From Parafannyhessea umbonata (lineage in GTDB: Bacteria; Actinomycetota; Coriobacteriia; Coriobacteriales; Atopobiaceae), in assembly GCF_900105025.1 (NCBI RefSeq), contig NZ_LT629759.1, positions 124,001 through 188,000 of the forward strand: a stretch of DNA of 64,000 nucleotides, in the 5' to 3' direction. This document shows positions 7,240 to 15,588 of this stretch, piece after piece; position 1 is the stretch's first letter; the number at the start of each line of letters is the position of its first letter. The position numbers were made by a program, and so were the translations under genes. Below the pieces are notes generated by a model. That model was not told where the DNA came from and made no database searches. It was given only the letters and a program-made list of their open reading frames with translations.

Positions 7240-9192
7240 TTACTTGGAGAGCTTCACCAGGGAGGCACCGGCGACGACGGCACCGGAGGTTCCCTCGATC
7301 GACTTGAAGTCGTCGGAGTTGGTGACGATGACCATGGTGGTCGCGGCCTTGCCGGCGGCCTTGATCTGGTCGAGGTCGGCCTCCATCAGGAGCTGGCCGG
7401 CCTTCACGTGGTCGCCTGCGTTGACGTGGACCGTGAACGGCGCGCCCTTCAGCTCGACCGTGTCGATGCCGATGTGGAGAAGGACCTCGCATCCGTCGTC
7501 GGACATCATGCCAAGCGCGTGGCCGGTATTGGCCACGAGCGTGACCTTGCCGTCGCACGGGGCGTAGATGGCGCCCTCGGTGGGCTCGACGGCAGCGCCC
7601 TTGCCCATGGACTCGCTCGCGAACACGGGGTCGCTCACCTGGGAGAGGGGAAGCGCGGTGCCGGTCATGGGCGAGACGAGCGTCGTGGCGTTCGCTGCGG
7701 AGGCGTCAACCTGCGGGGCGACCATGGCCTTGGGTTCGGCTGCCTTCGGGGCATCGGACTTCTTTGCGGACTTCGCCTTGTCCTCGTCCTTGTAGATGGT
7801 GCTGGTGATGCCGAACGCGACGCCGAAGGCGACGGCGAACATGATGACGTACTGGATGGGCTGGGCGATGCAGAGCAGGATGCCGAAGATGCCGGTGACG
7901 CCGGTGCCGGATGCCGCGAGGTTGAAGATGTAGCAGCACAGGGCGCCGCACGCGGAGCCGATCATGCCGGCGACGAACGGCTTGATCTTAGGCAGGTTCA
8001 CGCCGAAGATCGCGGGCTCGGTGATGCCGAGCAGGCAGGAGATGCCGGAGGGAACCGCGAGGGACTTCGTCTTCTCGGACTTGGTGCGAAGCGCCACGGC
8101 GAGGCAGGCGCCGCCCTGGGCGATGTTGGCCGCGGAGGCGATGGGCAGCCAGTAGGTCACGCCGTACTTCGCGAGCATGGAGACGTCGATGGCGGTGTAC
8201 ATCTGGTGCAGGCCGGTGACGACGGACGGGCTGTAGATGAGGCCGATGACGATGTAGCCGATGCCCAGGGGCACCTTGAGGAGGAACATGAGCAGGCCGA
8301 GGATGGAGTTCTCGAGCCAGACGAAGATCGGGCCGATGAAGAGAATCGTGATGTAGGCGGCGAGGGAGACGGAGACGAGCGGGGTCACGAACAGGTCGAA
8401 CATCTCGGGCACGGCCTTGTGGAGGCGCTTCTCGAAGAAGCAGAGGATCCAGACGCCGACGAGGATGGGGATGACGTGACCCTGGTAACCGACCCAGTCG
8501 ATGCTGTAGAGGCCGGGGATGACGTCGAGCGTGATCATGGTTCCCTTGGCGATGGCATCGCTCGCGCTGTACGCGTTGATGAAGTCAGAGCTGATGAGCA
8601 GGGCGCCGAACGACGCGCCGAGGTAGGGGTTGCCGCCGAAGACCGTCGCGGCGCTGAACCCGAGCAGGATCTGCAGGTTTGCGAGGGCGCAGGCGTTGAT
8701 GAGCTTCGCGATGCGCCACCAGACGGTGTTCTGGTCGAGCATGAAGAAGCCGGCGCCGCCGTCCGCGACGGGGGTGCCCATGTAGCTGAGGGCACCCATG
8801 ATGCCCATGAGCATGCCGGAGGCCACGATGGCGGGGATGATGGGGACGAAGACGTCGGAGAGGACCTTGATGGCGCGCTGGAAGGCGTTGCCCTGCTTGG
8901 CGGCCTCCTCCTTCGCCTCGGCCTTGCTGACCGCGGTGATGCCACCCTGGCTGACGAACTCGTCGTACACCTTGTCGACCGTGCCGGTGCCGTAGATGAT
9001 CTGCAGCTGGCCGGCAGCCTCGAAGTTGCCCTTTGCGCCGAGGGCGTCCTCGAGCTTGTCCTTGTCGATCTTGCCGTTGTCCGCGATCACGAGACGCAGA
9101 CGGGTGGCACAGTGGGCTGCGGAGACGACGTTGTCGGCCCCTCCCACGGCCTCTAGTGCCTGCCGCGCGGCTTCCTTGTAGTCCAATGCCAT
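7240..9192 (-). CDS. scrA: Sucrose-type PTS transporter IIBCA
   Basis: A 650-residue PTS permease of the glucose/beta-glucoside superfamily. Residues 1-90 are the IIB domain with the phospho-Cys in SAAHCATRLR (Cys28). Residues ~105-460 form the multi-spanning IIC channel (GITEPAIFGVNLP is the family signature). After an Ala/Lys-rich linker, a IIA domain at ~500-650 carries VEPTEGAIYAPCDG and the phospho-His motif LLHIGIDTVEL. It imports sucrose as sucrose-6-phosphate. The substrate is inferred from the adjacent ScrB, ScrK and ScrR. The ATG has GGGAGG at correct spacing. Confidence 0.88.
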   Translation of the reverse strand: MALDYKEAARQALEAVGGADNVVSAAHCATRLRLVIADNGKIDKDKLEDALGAKGNFEAAGQLQIIYGTGTVDKVYDEFVSQGGITAVSKAEAKEEAAKQGNAFQRAIKVLSDVFVPIIPAIVASGMLMGIMGALSYMGTPVADGGAGFFMLDQNTVWWRIAKLINACALANLQILLGFSAATVFGGNPYLGASFGALLISSDFINAYSASDAIAKGTMITLDVIPGLYSIDWVGYQGHVIPILVGVWILCFFEKRLHKAVPEMFDLFVTPLVSVSLAAYITILFIGPIFVWLENSILGLLMFLLKVPLGIGYIVIGLIYSPSVVTGLHQMYTAIDVSMLAKYGVTYWLPIASAANIAQGGACLAVALRTKSEKTKSLAVPSGISCLLGITEPAIFGVNLPKIKPFVAGMIGSACGALCCYIFNLAASGTGVTGIFGILLCIAQPIQYVIMFAVAFGVAFGITSTIYKDEDKAKSAKKSDAPKAAEPKAMVAPQVDASAANATTLVSPMTGTALPLSQVSDPVFASESMGKGAAVEPTEGAIYAPCDGKVTLVANTGHALGMMSDDGCEVLLHIGIDTVELKGAPFTVHVNAGDHVKAGQLLMEADLDQIKAAGKAATTMVIVTNSDDFKSIEGTSGAVVAGASLVKLSK

Positions 9193-9277
9193 GGTTCCCT
9201 CCCAAGGTTGGCTTGGTACCCGACGGCGATTCCACGTGCCTTGGGGGCGAACCGTGCTCCCAGAAGGTGGCATGGCA

Positions 9278-9295
9278 TGTGAAATCGTTCTCACA
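9278..9295. promoter_or_regulatory. Candidate ScrR operator upstream of scrA
   Basis: TGTGAAATCGTTCTCACA is an imperfect dyad around a central CG, typical of LacI-family operators. On the minus strand it reads TGTGAGAACGATTTCA, matching 13 of 16 positions of TGTGAGACCGATACCA in the scrR-scrB gap. It lies 86 bases before scrA. The rest of the 359-base scrR-scrA gap (9193-9551) shows only one copy of the dispersed motif at 9421. Confidence 0.6.
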
Positions 9296-9420
9296 ACTCA
9301 CTATGAAACGCCTTGCCGAAGGCAGAGGAGTCAGCATCAGCGGTTGAGACGGACGAACGGTAGGAAATGCTCGGTGTATGGAACGGTTTTCGTGGCGAGC
9401 CTGTGAAGACAAAGGAGACC

Positions 9421-9434
9421 GCGTTCTTCTCGCC
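9421..9434 (-). repeat. Isolated copy of dispersed motif (GGCGAGAAGAACGC)
   Basis: Intergenic copy between scrR and scrA, read on the minus strand. No hairpin partner nearby. Confidence 0.6.
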
Positions 9435-9551
9435 TGGCGCCACGGCATGGCGGATGAGCTGGAAGATATGGGATAGTTCCCATAGCGTTTGGAACGGGCG
9501 GCGGGGATGCGGCGCGTTTGGGCGGAGGTGGGGGGAGCGGTGGTGCGGGGG

Positions 9552-10535
9552 CTAGCGCGTGGAGTTGCGCATCATGATGCCGTAGGACATGCGAATCTCG
9601 CGTGGGACCACGTCCTTGCCGGTCATGGCCTCGATCAGGAGCTTGGCGGCCTCGCGGCCGGACGTCTGGTAGTGGTGGTGGATCGAGGTGAGGGTGGGGG
9701 TGACGACGCGCGTGAGCTCGCTGTCGCCGACGCCCGTGACCTGCACGTCCTCTGGCACGCGCCGACCGTACTCGCGCGCGCACGTAAGGGCGCCGAACGC
9801 GATGACGTCCGTGGCGCACACGAACGTGTCGAGCTCCGGATGGCGGGACATGAGGGACTCCGCGCACTCGTAGCCGCCGTCGAGCGAGAACGGGCTTGTG
9901 CCCATGGCGTCCGCGGGAACGTCGAGCCCGAGCTCCGCGCAGGCGTCCAGGAAGCCGCGACGGCGCTCCTGGCCTGCGGAGACGTCTTCCTGCGTCACGC
10001 CGATGTACGCGGGGTGGGCGCTGTTTGGAAGCACCTTGCGGCACAGCTGGAGCATGGAGCGGTAGTCGTCGTTGAAGACTGAGGAGCAGCCCTCCATGTC
10101 CTGGCCGAGGATGACGACGGGCACGCGCAACGCGTCGAGCGCGCGACGGTGCTCCTGGTCGAGCACGGTCGCGATGAGGATGATGCCGTCCACCTGGTTG
10201 CCCTCCGCGAAGAGCTGCAGGTAGGAGACCTCGGTGTCCTTGTTGTTGTTTGTGTTGGCGAGCAGCGTCTGGTAGTGGGCGTCGTTGAACTCCAGCGTCA
10301 TGCCGGCGAGCATGCGCGAGACCGCGTGCGAGTTTACCTTGGGGAGTATGACGCCGACGATGTTTGTCTTGCCGGTGCGCAGCGTCTGGGCCTGCTGGGA
10401 CGGCACGTAGCCGGTCTCCTTGATGACGCGGGCGATGACCTTGCGCTTCTCGGCGGAGACGTAGCCGTCGTTCAGGTAGCGCGAGACCGTGGCGCGCGAG
10501 ACGCCCGCGAGCTTTGCTATGGAGTTGATGTCCAC
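9552..10535 (-). CDS. scrR: LacI-family sucrose operon repressor
   Basis: A 327-residue LacI/GalR regulator. The N-terminal HTH SIAKLAGVSRATVSRYLND and hinge (QQAQTLRTGKTNIVGVILP) are followed by a periplasmic-binding-protein-like effector domain with FVCATDVIAFGAL and HHHYQTSGREAAKLLIE. The GTG start at 10535 has AAGGAG six bases upstream. It lies between the leftward scrA/scrK genes and the divergent scrB. The shared operator-like sequence before scrA and scrB supports control of both by this protein, relieved by a sucrose-derived sugar (inference). Confidence 0.87.
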   Translation of the reverse strand: MDINSIAKLAGVSRATVSRYLNDGYVSAEKRKVIARVIKETGYVPSQQAQTLRTGKTNIVGVILPKVNSHAVSRMLAGMTLEFNDAHYQTLLANTNNNKDTEVSYLQLFAEGNQVDGIILIATVLDQEHRRALDALRVPVVILGQDMEGCSSVFNDDYRSMLQLCRKVLPNSAHPAYIGVTQEDVSAGQERRRGFLDACAELGLDVPADAMGTSPFSLDGGYECAESLMSRHPELDTFVCATDVIAFGALTCAREYGRRVPEDVQVTGVGDSELTRVVTPTLTSIHHHYQTSGREAAKLLIEAMTGKDVVPREIRMSYGIMMRNSTR

Positions 10536-10611
10536 GGGCGCTCCTTCCGCGTTGGGTGACGTGCTGTGGCGGGGGCGTGGCGGCCGTGGCCGCGGCGATT
10601 CTCGCCCACAA

Positions 10612-10642
10612 TGTGAGACCGATACCAGTATGATGTGACATC
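10612..10642. promoter_or_regulatory. scrB promoter region with candidate ScrR operator
   Basis: TGTGAGACCGATACCA (10612-10627) matches the scrA operator. It is followed by a plausible -10 TATGAT at 10629-10634 and a small palindrome GATGTGACATC at 10632-10642. An operator abutting the -10 is a standard repression layout. Confidence 0.5.
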
Positions 10643-10681
10643 AAGGTGGCTCCTGTCAAAGTCGATTGCGAGGAGGAACAC

Positions 10682-12133
10682 ATGTCCAACGCTCTTGAGC
10701 GCGACCTCGACGCGCTGCGCATTGGCGCGGAGGGGGCGGCGAGGCACGGCCGATACGCGCAGGGGTTTCACCTGATGCCGCCCGTGGGCTGGCTGAACGA
10801 CCCGAACGGGCTGTGCCAGGTGGACGGGACGTTCCACGCGTTCTTTCAGTACTCACCGTTCAACGCGTCCGGCGGGGTGAAGATGTGGGGGCACTCCACG
10901 TCTGGCGACCTGCTGACGTGGGACTACCACGGCGTGACGCTCTTTCCGGACCAGCCGGCGGACTGCTCTGGCGTGTACTCCGGAAGCGCGCTCGTTCGCG
11001 AGGTGGACGGCCGGAGGCGGATGGAGCTGTTCTACACCGGCAACGTGAAGCTTGAGGACGCGGACGGCTACGACTACGTGCGCACCGGCCGCGAGGCGAA
11101 CACCGTGTGGGTGACGACGCAGGACGGCGACGCGCACGGGCCCAAGCGCGTGGTGATGACGAACGCGGACTACCCCACGGACGACACCTGCCACGTGCGC
11201 GACCCGAAGGTGTGGGAGAAGGACGGGCGCTACCTGATGGTGCAGGGTGCCCGCCGCGACGACGACTGGGGCGAGGTGCTGGTGTTTGGCTCCGACGACC
11301 TGGCGCACTGGGAGCTTATGAGCCGCGTGACCACGCCCACGCGCTTTGGCTACATGTGGGAGTGCCCGGACTACTTCGAGCTTTCCGACGGAGAGGGCGG
11401 GTCGGCCGAGGTGCTGGGCGTTTCTCCCCAGGGGCTTGAGGGCGGCGACTGGGAGCGCAGGAACGTGTACCAGTCCGGCTACTTCACGCTGGAGGGCGAT
11501 GTTACGGGCCGCTGCGAGCTGGGCGACTTTGCCCTGTGGGACGCCGGCTTCGACTTCTATGCGCCGCAGACGTTTGCCGCGGAGGACGGCCGACGCATAC
11601 TGATTGGCTGGATGGGGATCCCGGACGAGCCAACGTACGGAAACGACCCGACGGTCGCGGCGGGCTGGCAGCACTGCTTCACGCTGCCGCGCGAGGTGAC
11701 GCTTGCGGGCGGGCGCGTGAGGCAGGCCCCGGTGCGCGAGCTGGACGCGCGCCGCACGGACGAGGTTCGCTCTGTGGACGGCGTTCTGGACGTTGAGGGT
11801 CGCACGGCGTTTGACCTGGTGCTGGACGCGAGTGCCTGTACGAAAGACGTGCGCGTGACCCTGGCGGACGAGCTTGCGCTCACGTGGCGCGACGGCCGGC
11901 TGAGCATGGCGTTTGGACGCACGGAGCGCTCTGACGCCGGCTGCGGCCGCACGGAGCGCTGGGAGCCGCTGCCGGAGCTGCGGAACCTTCGCGTGGTGGG
12001 CGACGCGTCATCCGTGGAGGTGTTCGCGAACGACGGCGAGCTGTGCATGTCGACGCGCTACTATCCCGACCGCTATCGCGTGCAGGTGGACGCGCCCGGC
12101 GCTGACGCGACGCTTTGGGGTATTTCGGTCTAG
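10682..12133 (+). CDS. scrB: Sucrose-6-phosphate hydrolase (GH32)
   Basis: A 483-residue GH32 enzyme hydrolysing sucrose-6-phosphate to glucose-6-phosphate and fructose. It has the nucleophile motif WLNDPNG (Asp40), FFQYSPF, the transition-state stabiliser in CHVRDPKVW and the acid/base Glu in MWECPDYF. The C-terminal beta-sandwich runs from ~360 to the end (SSVEVFANDGELCMSTRYYP). The ATG is chosen by AGGAGGA five bases upstream. It is cytoplasmic (no signal peptide) and complements the PTS and fructokinase encoded on the other strand. Confidence 0.93.
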   Translation: MSNALERDLDALRIGAEGAARHGRYAQGFHLMPPVGWLNDPNGLCQVDGTFHAFFQYSPFNASGGVKMWGHSTSGDLLTWDYHGVTLFPDQPADCSGVYSGSALVREVDGRRRMELFYTGNVKLEDADGYDYVRTGREANTVWVTTQDGDAHGPKRVVMTNADYPTDDTCHVRDPKVWEKDGRYLMVQGARRDDDWGEVLVFGSDDLAHWELMSRVTTPTRFGYMWECPDYFELSDGEGGSAEVLGVSPQGLEGGDWERRNVYQSGYFTLEGDVTGRCELGDFALWDAGFDFYAPQTFAAEDGRRILIGWMGIPDEPTYGNDPTVAAGWQHCFTLPREVTLAGGRVRQAPVRELDARRTDEVRSVDGVLDVEGRTAFDLVLDASACTKDVRVTLADELALTWRDGRLSMAFGRTERSDAGCGRTERWEPLPELRNLRVVGDASSVEVFANDGELCMSTRYYPDRYRVQVDAPGADATLWGISV

Positions 12134-12183
12134 GCCATAGCGCGGCCCGCGGGGCCGCGGCGGCGAGGCAGGCGTGATAAAGG

Positions 12184-12221
12184 ACGGGCGAGAAGTGCGT
12201 GGGTGCGCTCTTCTCGCCCGT
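12184..12221. terminator. Bidirectional hairpin from an inverted pair of the dispersed motif
   Basis: 12-bp perfect arms, ACGGGCGAGAAG (12184-12195) and its complement (12210-12221), sit between the convergent scrB and TIM-barrel genes. The minus-strand side runs into CCTTTATC. The location and stem suggest a shared terminator. Confidence 0.65.
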
Positions 12222-12263
12222 TGGCGTATGAGGGGTGTGGGTGGCTTTGCGTGGCCCGCGGCG

Positions 12264-13091
12264 CTACTTGTCGCGATTGTTCCCGTGGCCCGGCTTGGCG
12301 TCGAGGTCTGCGTCCGCGCCGGCGTGCGTGCCGTGGAACAGCTCGAAGAAGTCGTGCACGGCATCGCGGCTTGTGTCCGACGTGCGGAAGTGGAACTCCG
12401 GGTTCTTGGTCTTGAGCTGGCGGTACTCCGCCATCATGTCGCCGAAGATGTGCGCGTTCGAGGGCGGCGTGTACACGATGGAGTTTGCGCCTGCCTGGAT
12501 GGTCTCTTGTATGGACTCGTCCGTGCGTCCGCCCGTGGCGATGATGGGCACGGCGGGGAAGTCCTTGCGGATGTTGCGCACGACCTGGGCCGTCTTGGCG
12601 CCGGCGGCGACGTTGAGGATGGTGACGCCGGCATCGAGGCGCGCCTGCACGTCCTCGTCGCCGGTGGCGATGGTCGCGATGATGGGGATGTCGATGACGC
12701 GGCGGATGAGGCGGATGTTGGAGTTGCTCATGGGGGAGTTCACGACCACGGCGAACGCGCCCTGGGCCTCTGCGTCCTGCGCGATGACGACGGAGCGCAT
12801 GCCGCGCGTGGTGCCGCCGCCGACGCCCACGAAGACGGGGCTGACCGCGGCGCTGATGACGGCCTGCGAGATGGCCTGCTGCGGCGTGAACGGGTAGACG
12901 GCGAGCACGGCGTCCGCGTTGCAGTTGCGGATGATGGCGACGTCCGTGGAGAAGACGATGGACTTGATGCGGCGCCCCATGATGACCATGCCCTTGGCCT
13001 GGTAGATGACGTCTGGGACCTGAATGGAGTGCGCTCGCAGCGTGCCGGTGATGCGTGGGACGTGGTCTTCGTCCTGGGTTGTGGTGACCAT
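12264..13091 (-). CDS. TIM-barrel protein of unknown function
   Basis: 275 residues with a clear (beta/alpha)8 rhythm and a C-terminal phosphate-binding loop (IIATGGRTDESIQETIQAGA then SIVYTPPS). Other segments are GVGGGTTRG, VVNSPMSN, IIATIATGDEDVQARLDAG and VAAGAKTAQVVRNI. Similar proteins in Firmicutes are often annotated only as 'hydrolase'; I cannot name a reaction. The last 25 residues are Gly/Asp/His-rich. The ATG has GAAGGGAAGG upstream. It is transcribed divergently from the glutaredoxin-like gene. Confidence 0.65.
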   Translation of the reverse strand: MVTTTQDEDHVPRITGTLRAHSIQVPDVIYQAKGMVIMGRRIKSIVFSTDVAIIRNCNADAVLAVYPFTPQQAISQAVISAAVSPVFVGVGGGTTRGMRSVVIAQDAEAQGAFAVVVNSPMSNSNIRLIRRVIDIPIIATIATGDEDVQARLDAGVTILNVAAGAKTAQVVRNIRKDFPAVPIIATGGRTDESIQETIQAGANSIVYTPPSNAHIFGDMMAEYRQLKTKNPEFHFRTSDTSRDAVHDFFELFHGTHAGADADLDAKPGHGNNRDK

Positions 13092-13207
13092 GCGTTTACC
13101 TTCCCTTCAGGTGTAGGGGCGTTGCCACCTGTGCGGTGGCGGTCCCGCCGGCGTGACTATGGTCGTTAGGATATCCAATTCTTGGGGCGCCAAACAGTCA
13201 TTTTTTG

Positions 13208-13220
13208 CAAACGACGTTTG
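13208..13220. promoter_or_regulatory. Small perfect dyad in divergent promoter gap
   Basis: CAAACG-A-CGTTTG lies in the 227-base gap between divergent genes, next to an AT-rich TCATTTTTTGC stretch. It may be an operator for either gene; no regulator can be assigned. Confidence 0.35.
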
Positions 13221-13318
13221 GCCACGTTTGCCCCCGCGGGGTTCTGGGTAGACGTTCTGCAGGAAACGGAACGCCGCCCGCACGGAGCGCGGGCGGCACG
13301 AACGACGGGAGGCCCCCC

Positions 13319-13630
13319 ATGGCCAACTTTGACGACCTGAAGCTCTACGTCCTGCCCGGATGCCCCTTCTGCGCGAAGGTGGACGCGTTTTTGGACGAGC
13401 ACGACATCCAGATCGAGCACCTGGACGTGACCCAGGGCACGAACGGCGACGACCTTGTGCGCATTGGCGGCAAGAGGCAGTGCCCGTGCCTGCTGATTGA
13501 CGGCAAGCCAATGTACGAGAGCGGCGACATCATCGACTACCTGGCCGGTCGCATCGGCGCGGACGCACCGAAGCACGAGGGCGGCGGCGCATGCCACTTT
13601 GTTCCCGGCGGCGGCCACGTGTGCGACTAG
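13319..13630 (+). CDS. Glutaredoxin-like protein
   Basis: A 103-residue thioredoxin-fold protein with the dithiol active site GCPFC at residues ~14-18, then the cis-Pro region QCPCLLIDGKPMYES and a helix SGDIIDYLAGRIG, as in glutaredoxins/NrdH-type proteins. The short tail is Gly/His/Cys-rich (HEGGGACHFVPGGGHVC), which could bind metal and is not part of the standard fold. The start has GACGGGAGG six bases upstream. Confidence 0.82.
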   Translation: MANFDDLKLYVLPGCPFCAKVDAFLDEHDIQIEHLDVTQGTNGDDLVRIGGKRQCPCLLIDGKPMYESGDIIDYLAGRIGADAPKHEGGGACHFVPGGGHVCD

Positions 13631-13705
13631 CGTGGGGCGATTGCCGGGCGCGACGCCGGCGCGCGCGGCATTGTAGAGTGCGGCACTGGTACTATCGACT
13701 GGTTT

Positions 13706-13737
13706 GGCGGGCGGACTCCGTTGGGGGTCCGCCCGCC
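13706..13737 (+). terminator. GC-rich hairpin after the glutaredoxin gene
   Basis: 11-bp stem GGCGGGCGGAC / GTCCGCCCGCC with a 10-base loop, followed by TTGCTG. The T-run is weak, so its strength is uncertain. The remainder of the 355-base gap 13631-13985 shows only a degenerate copy of the dispersed motif (CTCTTCTCGGC) near 13772. Confidence 0.55.
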
Positions 13738-13985
13738 TTGCTGTGCCGCTCGCCGTTTGGGGGAGGGGGGGCGGCTCTTCTCGGCAGGGGAGGAAGGCAT
13801 CTGGAAGGCGGCGTGGACGGCTTGCGTTTGGCAGCGCGGATCGCGGCCGGAGGCAACGCTCTGGCGTGCGGGAGCGCCCGCCCCGTGCGAGTTCGCGTGC
13901 AGACATGTGAAAGGCGACATCTGGCCCGAGGCGCCGCTGGCGGAAAGGGTGCGGTACGCATGCGGGCGAGGGATAGTATGCCGGC

Positions 13986-15065
13986 ATGTCGATTGCGGTC
14001 GTGGGACATATTTCGAGCATAGAGGCGCATGACCTTGGCCTTGTAAGTGCTGACGGCGCGAGACTGCCAGTGGGAATGGCGAGCGGTACGATGGATGTGG
14101 ACGACTTGCGGGTCCAGTCCCTTCGCGTGTCTCCACCCACGCGTATGAGGCCGGATGTCGTGGCGTCGTTGGTGAGGGCGGGTCTACCTGCGCCCGTGCA
14201 CATGCTTGTGCCTGTGAGGGCGGATGCATTTGCCACACGACGTGTAATTCCCCACGGTTGGTCGTACGTTCAGCCATGGGACGACCTGGCTCGGGTCGAG
14301 ATAGAGTGCCCTGCAAACGTGTTTGCGTGTCCTCCCGAGATGGCTCTGATGCAGATGGCGCGGGGTCTTGGCGTGGCAAAGACGGCACTTCTTGTTGATC
14401 AGGTGCTGGGGACGTATAGGGCTTGTAGACCGGAGGCAATCGAATCATATGGTCAGATAGAGGGGGTCTCGATCGAAAGCTGCACGGACGAGTGTGGGAC
14501 GGCTACGGCGTACGGCCTTTCGCCACTGACTACGATTGTTAGGTTGTCAAACTACTTGGATGCGATGGCGGGTGCTCCTGGGGCTAGGTCGGTCAGGAGG
14601 TCGCTCCCGCTGGTGGCCGATGGTCTGGCATCGCCGCTTGAAGCCCAGACATACGCCCTGGCGTTTTGCTCGCGCCACATGGGAAGCCTTGGGTTGCCGA
14701 AACCACTCGTGAACCACGGGGTTGAGGTTCCCATTGAGGCCCGAGGTTGCTTTGGCTCTGCGTTTATTAGACCTGATTTCTGGTGGCCTGAACAGCGAGT
14801 AGCCCTTGAAGTCCTCGGAGTCCGCTGGCACGACGGTGCGCAGGGAATCACCCAGACGTCCATGAGGGAAAAGGGGTACTACGCCATGGGAGCCTCCTGC
14901 ATCACAATCACCGAGAGGGAGATTCGCATGCTGTCGAGCTTCGAGGCCGCGATGGCGGTGCTGGCGAAACTCCTGGGGGTGAAGCTCCGGCCACCAACCA
15001 AAGCGTTCGAAAAAATGAGAGGTCAGTTGCGTACCGAGGTTCTGGACGTACGCCCCGCGCGTTAG
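13986..15065 (+). CDS. Orphan protein with DUF559/Vsr-like nuclease domain
   Basis: A 359-residue protein. The N-terminal ~250 residues resemble AbiEi-type or winged-helix proteins linked to such nucleases but I cannot assign them firmly. The C-terminus has RPDFWWPEQRVALEVLG (Asp264, Glu275), the hallmark of DUF559/Vsr-like endonuclease folds, then a helix with SMREKGYYAMGASCITIT. Possible roles are a DNA-repair or restriction-type nuclease, or a toxin/antitoxin component. It sits 85 bases before the dyad-repeat array, on a stretch with less biased codon use than its neighbours, which suggests acquisition. The start is uncertain, as the RBS GAGGGA is distant. Confidence 0.55.
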   Translation: MSIAVVGHISSIEAHDLGLVSADGARLPVGMASGTMDVDDLRVQSLRVSPPTRMRPDVVASLVRAGLPAPVHMLVPVRADAFATRRVIPHGWSYVQPWDDLARVEIECPANVFACPPEMALMQMARGLGVAKTALLVDQVLGTYRACRPEAIESYGQIEGVSIESCTDECGTATAYGLSPLTTIVRLSNYLDAMAGAPGARSVRRSLPLVADGLASPLEAQTYALAFCSRHMGSLGLPKPLVNHGVEVPIEARGCFGSAFIRPDFWWPEQRVALEVLGVRWHDGAQGITQTSMREKGYYAMGASCITITEREIRMLSSFEAAMAVLAKLLGVKLRPPTKAFEKMRGQLRTEVLDVRPAR

Positions 15066-15150
15066 CTCGGCTGGACGGAAGGTGCAGTGTGCCGAACAAA
15101 TCATCTTATAGGCTGCCTGGGAATCTCGGGTAGATGTGGGGCTGGAAGTC

Positions 15151-15552
15151 TCACTATCTGACAGATCCTACAGCTGTCAGATAGTGATGGGGTATGAGGG
15201 CTTGCACGTTGCCAAAGGGGCACTTAAGGCATCATTATTTGACAGGTCACGTTGCTGTCAGAAAGTGGGGGTTCCAGGAGTACCACTATCTGACAGGTTC
15301 AACATCTGTCAGATAGTGAGGGTTTCTGGTCATCACTATCTGACAAGTTGTACTGCTGTCAGAAAGTGGGAGCTCTTCAACCCCCATTATCTGACAGGTG
15401 GCGATTCTGTCAGATAATGGGGGTTCCTGGCATCATTAACTGACAGGTTATGCTTCTGTCAGAAGGTGAGAGAGTTTGAGGCCCCAAGGGGCCTCCTTCC
15501 ACGCAAATACGCCCCACAATCTGACAGCAATCGCTTCTGTCAGATTGTGGGG
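15151..15552. repeat. Array of seven dyad repeats (CTGACAG-N9-CTGTCAG)
   Basis: Seven inverted repeats centred near 15169, 15250, 15301, 15351, 15402, 15451 and 15532. Each has a CTGACAG/CTGTCAG core (first arm CTGACAA in unit 4, TTGACAG in unit 2) around exactly 9 variable bases. Units 1, 3, 5 and 7 have perfect arms of 13-17 bases whose outer parts differ but stay complementary (CACTAT/ATAGTG, CCATTAT/ATAATGG, CACAAT/ATTGTG). Units 2, 4 and 6 have imperfect outer arms, all with a GAAAGTG or GAAGGTG right side. The central five are spaced 49-51 bases apart and the outermost two 81 bases. A GGGGTTYCTGG-like sequence follows several units. There are no T-runs, so these are not ordinary terminators. 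They fill the 523-base gap between the nuclease-like gene and the aldo/keto reductase. Confidence 0.95.
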
Positions 15553-15588
15553 TTTCCTGTCCCATTCCGCTCCGCCACCCTCCTCGCG

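Noticed and set aside
15136-15417. A 93-codon plus-strand frame through the dyad array
   Set aside because: It is an accident of repeats without stops. Units are spaced 49-51 bases, so the frame is not preserved between units, and there is no Shine-Dalgarno sequence.
15151-15552. CRISPR array
   Set aside because: The repeated parts are inverted arms with only 9 variable bases between them, the 30-70-base segments between units are partly conserved, and no cas genes are nearby.
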